NCBI GenBank assembly: GCA_947572405.1
Contig: CANPBV010000022.1
Location: forward strand, 1 to 17,677
Source of the DNA: an uncultured Mycoplasmatota bacterium
GTDB lineage: Bacteria > Bacillota_I > Bacilli_A > RF39 > UBA660
Reading direction: 5' to 3'
DNA: 17,677 nt
Shown: positions 13,459-17,677 of the stretch, piece by piece
Layout: each line of letters begins with the position of its first letter
How positions within the stretch are numbered: position 1 is the first letter of the stretch
Translations under genes and position numbers: made by a program
The notes under the pieces: model-generated
Databases searched by the model: none
What the model was told of the DNA's origin: nothing
What the model saw: the letters and a program-made list of their open reading frames with translations, nothing else

Positions 13459-14733
13459 ATGAATATAGTAGAAATTGTGAATAAGAAAAGATGGAAACAG
13501 GAACTTACAAAGGAAGAAATTGCTTATGCTATTAATGGTTATGTGGAAGGAACTGTCCAGGATTATCAAATGAGTTCTCTACTGATGGCAATTTGTTTGA
13601 ATGGTATGACAGATGAAGAAGTATTTTCATTAACTGATGTGATGTATCATAGTGGTGAGATTTTAGACTTATCTTCTATAGAAGGGATCAAGGTGGATAA
13701 GCATTCCACAGGAGGAGTGGGAGACAAAACAACTTTGATTCTAGGACCACTAGTATCCTCACTTGGTGTAAATGTAGCAAAAATGAGTGGTCGAGGTTTA
13801 GGCCATACAGGCGGAACCATAGACAAATTAGAATCCATTCCAGGGTTTCAAACCACAATGAAATTGGAAGACTTTAAAAAGCAGGTGGATGATATTCATT
13901 TTGCGCTCGTAGGTCAAATGGGAAACTTAGTACCCGCAGATAAAAAAATTTATGCATTAAGAGATGTCACTGCAACAGTAGAGTCAATCCCCTTAATTGC
14001 TTCTAGTATTATGAGTAAAAAATTAGCGAGTGGTGCTGATAAAATTGTGTTAGACATTAAAGTGGGAGAGGGGGCATTAGTTAAAAGTGTAGAAGATGCC
14101 AGAACTTTAGCCTCTCTTATGGTGAAAATTGGGAAAAAAATGAATAAGGAGGTTATTTGTGTTTTATCAAATATGGATCAACCTTTAGGCACCCATATTG
14201 GAAATGTTCTAGAAGTAGAAGAAAGTATAGAATTTTTAAAAGGAAACCACACAGAAGACCTTTATGAATTAGTTATGACTTTAGGAACCTTGATGGTACA
14301 AATGGGATTACAAATTGGGGAAAAAGAGGCAAAAGAAAAACTAGAACAAAATCTTCAAAGCGGAAAAGGATATCAAAAATTAGAAGAATTTGTTTCTAGA
14401 CAGGGCGGAGATTTATCGAAAATAAAAAGTGCACCTAAAGTTTTTTCTGTAAAAAGTATTCATTCTGGTTATATTAACAAAATTCATACTTTGGAATTGG
14501 GTGAAATTGTAAGAGCAATTGGAGCTGGAAGATATCAAAAAGAAGATTCTATTGATTATGGAGTAGGAATTGTGTTAAGTAAAAAGGTGGGAGATTTTAT
14601 TTTAAAGGATGAAGAATTATTAAAAATATATGTTCATGAAAAAGACATGGAAATAGGGAAGATTTTGAATTGTTTTGAAATTGGGATACATTATGAAGAA
14701 CCGAAACCACTGATCTATGAAATTGTAAAATGA
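13459..14733 (+). CDS. pdp: Pyrimidine-nucleoside phosphorylase
   Basis: This 424-residue enzyme splits pyrimidine nucleosides (uridine, thymidine, deoxyuridine) with phosphate into base and (deoxy)ribose-1-phosphate, for nucleoside salvage. The phosphate/substrate site KHSTGGVGDK (81-90) and the family signature SGRGLGHTGGTIDKLE (110-125) are intact; length matches Bacillus Pdp (about 430). Whether it takes only thymidine (DeoA) or both pyrimidines is not settled by the sequence, but the Bacillota form is usually broad. ATG 13459 is chosen because GGTGA lies 5 bases before it; an in-frame TTG at 13447 overlaps the -10-like TATAAT (13437-13442) region. Its TGA overlaps the ATG of the next gene (ATGA), indicating coupling. 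Confidence 0.94.
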   Translation: MNIVEIVNKKRWKQELTKEEIAYAINGYVEGTVQDYQMSSLLMAICLNGMTDEEVFSLTDVMYHSGEILDLSSIEGIKVDKHSTGGVGDKTTLILGPLVSSLGVNVAKMSGRGLGHTGGTIDKLESIPGFQTTMKLEDFKKQVDDIHFALVGQMGNLVPADKKIYALRDVTATVESIPLIASSIMSKKLASGADKIVLDIKVGEGALVKSVEDARTLASLMVKIGKKMNKEVICVLSNMDQPLGTHIGNVLEVEESIEFLKGNHTEDLYELVMTLGTLMVQMGLQIGEKEAKEKLEQNLQSGKGYQKLEEFVSRQGGDLSKIKSAPKVFSVKSIHSGYINKIHTLELGEIVRAIGAGRYQKEDSIDYGVGIVLSKKVGDFILKDEELLKIYVHEKDMEIGKILNCFEIGIHYEEPKPLIYEIVK

Positions 14734-15428
14734 TAACAACAATATTTACTTTTCTATTCGTTTTTTTGGCAATTGTTATTTATATCATTTATTCTTTTCG
14801 GTGGGTGGCCCTTTTCTTTTTCCTTTTGCTGGTTTTTATAATTTGTATCAAAGCAAGGAAAGATATAAAAAAACATGGCTCAGGTTCCATTTTTAGAGCC
14901 TTTCATAAATATCCATCAAGGAATCAACAGTTGCGGTTAGTAAAAAATATTTTAAGAAATAAACTTAATATACATTCTATTTTTGAATTCGATTCAGAAC
15001 TTATAGTTGGTATTAGTAGGGGTGGCATTTATGTGTTAAAAGTTTTAGAGGCAGTAGGAAGAATATCAGGTGATTGTTGTGACACGACATTGCTTCTTAA
15101 AAATGGAGACACAGCTATTATCCCAAACTATTTTTTGGAACTAGATATAATTGAAAAAAAGATCAAAAAAGAGATAAAAAACGCGGTTATTAAAAAAATC
15201 ATTGTGAAAAAAGGGACCTGTATATTTGAAATTCCTTATACAAAGGAATATATTGTAGTAGGAATGCATAACTTCTATTATCAATTCCAGATGTTTGAAA
15301 AAAAAGTAAATTACACAGAAGAGCAAGTCAAAACAATTGAAACTAGTTTTTCAAATTATTTGTCAAAAAATGTCAAATTAAAAGAGAATGCTTGCACTAG
15401 GCATAAATCTAAGTTACAATCAAAATAG
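14730..15428 (+). CDS. Membrane-anchored protein, possibly a degenerate NERD-like domain
   Basis: This 232-residue protein has two closely spaced N-terminal membrane helices (about 3-21 and 25-42), then a basic stretch and a soluble domain. Residues about 85-135 (FDSELIVGISRGGIYVLKVL, then GRISGD) look like the core of the NERD (nuclease-related) domain, but the catalytic E-x-K after the core strand is not present (LKVLEA instead), so nuclease activity is doubtful. This match is from eye alone. The C terminus (about 195-232) is charged. The start overlaps the pdp stop by 4 bases, and the gene ends 12 bases before rpoZ, so the three form one operon. Confidence 0.7.
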   Translation: MITTIFTFLFVFLAIVIYIIYSFRWVALFFFLLLVFIICIKARKDIKKHGSGSIFRAFHKYPSRNQQLRLVKNILRNKLNIHSIFEFDSELIVGISRGGIYVLKVLEAVGRISGDCCDTTLLLKNGDTAIIPNYFLELDIIEKKIKKEIKNAVIKKIIVKKGTCIFEIPYTKEYIVVGMHNFYYQFQMFEKKVNYTEEQVKTIETSFSNYLSKNVKLKENACTRHKSKLQSK

Positions 15429-15440
15429 GAGGGATTAAGA

Positions 15441-15632
15441 ATGATTTATCCATCAATCGATAAACTATTAAACCAGGTTGGTTCTAAATATTTATTAGTA
15501 AATATTGTATCAAAAAGAGCCAAAGAGATGAAGGAAACCAATCATTATCAAATGAAAGATAGTGAATATATTTCTAAAAAAGAAATTGGAAAAGCATTAG
15601 AAGAAGTCTCAAAAAACTTAATACATATATAA
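15441..15632 (+). CDS. rpoZ: RNA polymerase omega subunit
   Basis: This 63-residue protein is the small omega subunit, which helps fold and stabilise the beta' subunit of RNA polymerase. The opening MIYPSIDKLLNQVGSKYLLV, followed by SKRAKEM and the C-terminal GKALEEVSKN, are typical of Bacillota omega. AGGAGG precedes the ATG. In many relatives rpoZ follows gmk and precedes priA; here it follows pdp and a membrane protein and is closed by a strong terminator that overlaps its own last codons. Confidence 0.92.
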   Translation: MIYPSIDKLLNQVGSKYLLVNIVSKRAKEMKETNHYQMKDSEYISKKEIGKALEEVSKNLIHI

Positions 15633-15649
15633 TAGGTATTAAGTTTTTT
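15611..15649. terminator. Strong intrinsic terminator overlapping the rpoZ 3' end
   Basis: AAAAAACTTAATAC (15611-15624) and GTATTAAGTTTTTT (15636-15649) form a perfect 14-bp stem with an 11-base loop. The rpoZ TAA is in the loop/stem region. The flanking A and T runs could make it bidirectional, although no converging gene is present. Confidence 0.9.
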
Positions 15650-15857
15650 GGTGAAAAGAAAGTATGCTTATTATAAAACAATGGGTAACGAATCATGTAT
15701 AATATGATAGAATGTCATCAGGACAAAGGAATGCACATAAGAAAAAGCATTGAAGTACCATATTTTTTGTATGTATCTAAATATAATGCGTCTATAAAAA
15801 AAATTAAAAATTGTGAAAAATATTTTATCTAGAAATTATTAGTAAGGGGGAATTATA

Positions 15858-16829
15858 GTGTTTGATTTTCATTATGATTTATTAACAAAACTATATATTA
15901 GCTATTTAAATGACGATTTTGGTGAAATTGAAGAAATTTGTAAAGCGTTTCGCTTGGATAATGTATCAATGTTGATTGCTAATTTGAGCTTTGAAACGGA
16001 ACAAGAAATGAAAAAAGAATATCATCAAGGTTATTGGAATTCAGAAGTGGGAATGAAAGAGATATTCTATATTGCAACTAGTTTAGTATCTCAGTTTGTC
16101 GCCCCAGAAATAGAGGTAATTTATAGTATAGAAGGATGTGATTACGTCGAACTGGATGATTTGCCTATACTATATGAAATGGGATTGCGTTCTATTATAC
16201 CCGTATGGAATCATCAAAACCAGTATGGTTCTGGAAATCGGACAGAGGCAGGACTTACACAAAAAGGGATTCAATTGATAGAAAAAGCGGTGGATTTAGG
16301 AATTGCGATTGATTTATCACATGCAAATCCAGAAACATTTTATGATATGATCGACGTAATTAAAAGACTCCAGGATAATCACAAGAAAGTAGTTTTTTTT
16401 GCTTCTCATTCTAATGCCAGAACACTTTGTGATAGAGCTAGGAATTTAACTGATGAACAATTATTGTGTATTCATAAATTAGGGGGAAAAGTGGGGGTAT
16501 TTTCAAATCGTAATTTTGTAGTTCAACATGATTTGCAAAAAAAGGTTTCTCTGGATCAATTGAAACAGGCTTACTTGAAACATATTCGTTATTTAGAATC
16601 ATTATTTGGTGGGATTGATTCTATTGTTCTTAGTACAGATGATATGGGGTGGCTAGCAACTCCAGCTGGAGATTTGGAATATGCACAACTAGCAATCTAT
16701 CCATATTCCAATATTGCAGAGTTACTTTCTAACACTTTAAGTACAGTATATGGACCAGAGGATGTCGAAAAATTGCTATATAAAAATGGAAGACAGTTAT
16801 TTTTAGAAAAGGAAATTAAAAGAAAATGA
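15858..16829 (+). CDS. Membrane dipeptidase (peptidase family M19)
   Basis: This 323-residue protein belongs to the M19 renal-dipeptidase family, zinc enzymes with a TIM-barrel fold that cleave dipeptides, including some with D-residues. All expected metal ligands are visible: His5 and Asp7 in FDFHYD, Glu92 in IEG, His155 in DLSH, His184 in SHSNAR; the late acidic residue is Asp261 in STDDMGW. HNQNQYGSG-like residues 118-126 and RNLTDEQL (195-202) are also typical. There is no signal peptide, so it should be cytoplasmic despite the family name. The start is GTG 15858, supported by AAGGGGG 7 bases upstream. Its TGA overlaps the recX ATG by 4 bases. Confidence 0.93.
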   Translation: MFDFHYDLLTKLYISYLNDDFGEIEEICKAFRLDNVSMLIANLSFETEQEMKKEYHQGYWNSEVGMKEIFYIATSLVSQFVAPEIEVIYSIEGCDYVELDDLPILYEMGLRSIIPVWNHQNQYGSGNRTEAGLTQKGIQLIEKAVDLGIAIDLSHANPETFYDMIDVIKRLQDNHKKVVFFASHSNARTLCDRARNLTDEQLLCIHKLGGKVGVFSNRNFVVQHDLQKKVSLDQLKQAYLKHIRYLESLFGGIDSIVLSTDDMGWLATPAGDLEYAQLAIYPYSNIAELLSNTLSTVYGPEDVEKLLYKNGRQLFLEKEIKRK

Positions 16830-17605
16830 AGATCATGTATATTAGAAAAATTGGAAAAAATAAATATGAAATTCTTTTGGAACAAGAAAAGATTAGGACC
16901 TATGATACTGTAATGTTAAAGTATCAAATTATGCTTAAAAAAGAATTGTCAGAAGAATTGATAAAAGAGATCAGGGAAGAAACGAAAAAAGCAGAAGTTT
17001 ACGATAAAGCAATTCAATTTTTGAATCGCAAATTAAGAAGTGAAAGGGAAGTTAGAGAATTCTTAAAAACGCAAGGAATAGAACAGATGGAGGGGATCAT
17101 AGACCAATTAAGAAGTCAAGGATTTTTGCAGGAGGACACTTATATTGAAGCTTATATTCATGATCGATTTTCCTTTTCTCCAGATGGGCCAAATAAACTA
17201 AGAGAAGATTTATTGAAACAAAATTTCTGTTTGGAGAAAGTAGAAAATGGAATTGCTAAAATAGAGGAAAAGGAAATAGAGAAGAAGCTTTTGAGATTGA
17301 TTCAGAAAAAAATCAATTCTAATCATAAATATTCCGAAATGTATTGTAAGCAAAAAGTACTAGAGGGCATGCAACAGTTAGGATATTCAAGATATATGAT
17401 AGAGAGCATATTAGAAAAATTTGAATTGGATCACAGTGATATTTTGGAGAAGGAAGCAAGAAAGCTTTATCAAAAATATAAATCAAAAAAAGAGGGAAAA
17501 GAACTATTTATGATACTGCAACAAAAATTATATCAAAAAAAATATCCGATAGAAGATATTAATTTCGTTTTAAAAAAGATAATAGGGGAATCGATAAAGT
17601 ATTGA
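16826..17605 (+). CDS. recX: RecX, RecA regulator
   Basis: This 259-residue protein is RecX, which binds RecA filaments and modulates recombination and the SOS response. Its length matches the long Bacillota form (about 260). RecX three-helix repeats are visible: AIQFLNRKLRSEREVREFLK with IIDQLRSQGFLQEDTYIEAYIHDR (about 62-113), then SFSPDGPNKLREDLLKQNF (about 115-134), and later repeats around YCKQKVLEGMQQLGYS and LFMILQQKLYQKKYP. The ATG at 16826 overlaps the dipeptidase stop (ATGA), indicating translational coupling; a second Met lies at codon 4. The coupling with a dipeptidase is unusual and has no clear functional link. Confidence 0.92.
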   Translation: MKIMYIRKIGKNKYEILLEQEKIRTYDTVMLKYQIMLKKELSEELIKEIREETKKAEVYDKAIQFLNRKLRSEREVREFLKTQGIEQMEGIIDQLRSQGFLQEDTYIEAYIHDRFSFSPDGPNKLREDLLKQNFCLEKVENGIAKIEEKEIEKKLLRLIQKKINSNHKYSEMYCKQKVLEGMQQLGYSRYMIESILEKFELDHSDILEKEARKLYQKYKSKKEGKELFMILQQKLYQKKYPIEDINFVLKKIIGESIKY

Positions 17606-17643
17606 AAAAAAACATTCCATAATATCTTAGTGTAAAGAGTTAT

Positions 17644-17677
17644 GGGGATTTTGAATGAAAAAAGTAAAAATCCTTTT
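17644..17677 (+). terminator. Possible recX terminator, cut by the window end
   Basis: GGATTTT (17646-17652) pairs with AAAATCC (17667-17673), followed by TTTT up to the last base. The same stretch also contains ATG at 17655 opening MKKVKIL, so it might be the start of the next gene instead. The window end prevents a decision. Confidence 0.4.

Noticed and set aside
15695..15832. A 45-codon reading frame between rpoZ and the dipeptidase gene
   Set aside because: It has no ribosome binding site, low-complexity AT-rich codons and no recognisable motif; it is more likely chance in a 225-base spacer. Conservation in relatives would revive it.
1..17677. CRISPR arrays, rRNA genes, insertion-sequence transposases
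   Set aside because: No regularly spaced repeats, rRNA-like segments or transposase-like proteins were seen on either strand.

Overview
This window is AT-rich DNA from a Gram-positive bacterium, most likely an uncultured or gut-type Bacillota (Bacilli/Erysipelotrichia-like). The lineage is inferred from the mix of genes (SufU/SufB, MarR plus a heterodimeric ABC exporter, short SSB, pyrimidine-nucleoside phosphorylase, RpoZ omega, RecX), from strong AGGAGG and AGGTGAT ribosome binding sites, and from sigma-A promoters. TGA acts as a stop: long genes have TGG tryptophans and no in-frame TGA, and three genes end in TGA, two of them in ATGA overlaps with the next gene.

Region 1 (about 1-3100) looks like the end of a mobile element. 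It carries a Zn-ribbon/membrane protein, an XRE repressor, a small unknown protein and a probable HUH rolling-circle-type Rep protein. The + strand here is poor in G whatever the gene direction. Region 1 abuts the 3' end of a tRNA-Cys gene (3110-3183, minus strand), a classic integration target, with two perfect inverted repeats between the tRNA and the first element gene. No integrase and no second attachment site is visible, so the other end would lie left of the window.

Region 2 (3184-10541) is chromosomal. It holds a uracil-DNA-glycosylase-superfamily protein, a frameshifted gene remnant, and a MarR regulator with a near-consensus promoter and a candidate operator at the start site. The regulator leads two overlapping ABC exporter half-transporters that form an asymmetric heterodimer; the second carries a large predicted extracellular insert. 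A queuosine-salvage (DUF2419/Qng1-like) gene follows on the minus strand, interrupted by one in-frame TGA.

Region 3 (10576-17677) is a compact run of plus-strand genes: sufU and sufB as separate transcription units without sufC/D/S, a small lipoprotein, a tail-less SSB, a pdp/membrane-protein/rpoZ operon, and a translationally coupled M19 dipeptidase/recX pair. Several terminators overlap stop codons, and several promoters lie within about 20-25 bases of their start codons.

No wholly new system can be demonstrated from sequence alone. The best leads are the element boundary at tRNA-Cys, the interrupted queuosine-salvage gene, the asymmetric exporter with its extracellular insert, and the marR promoter/operator.
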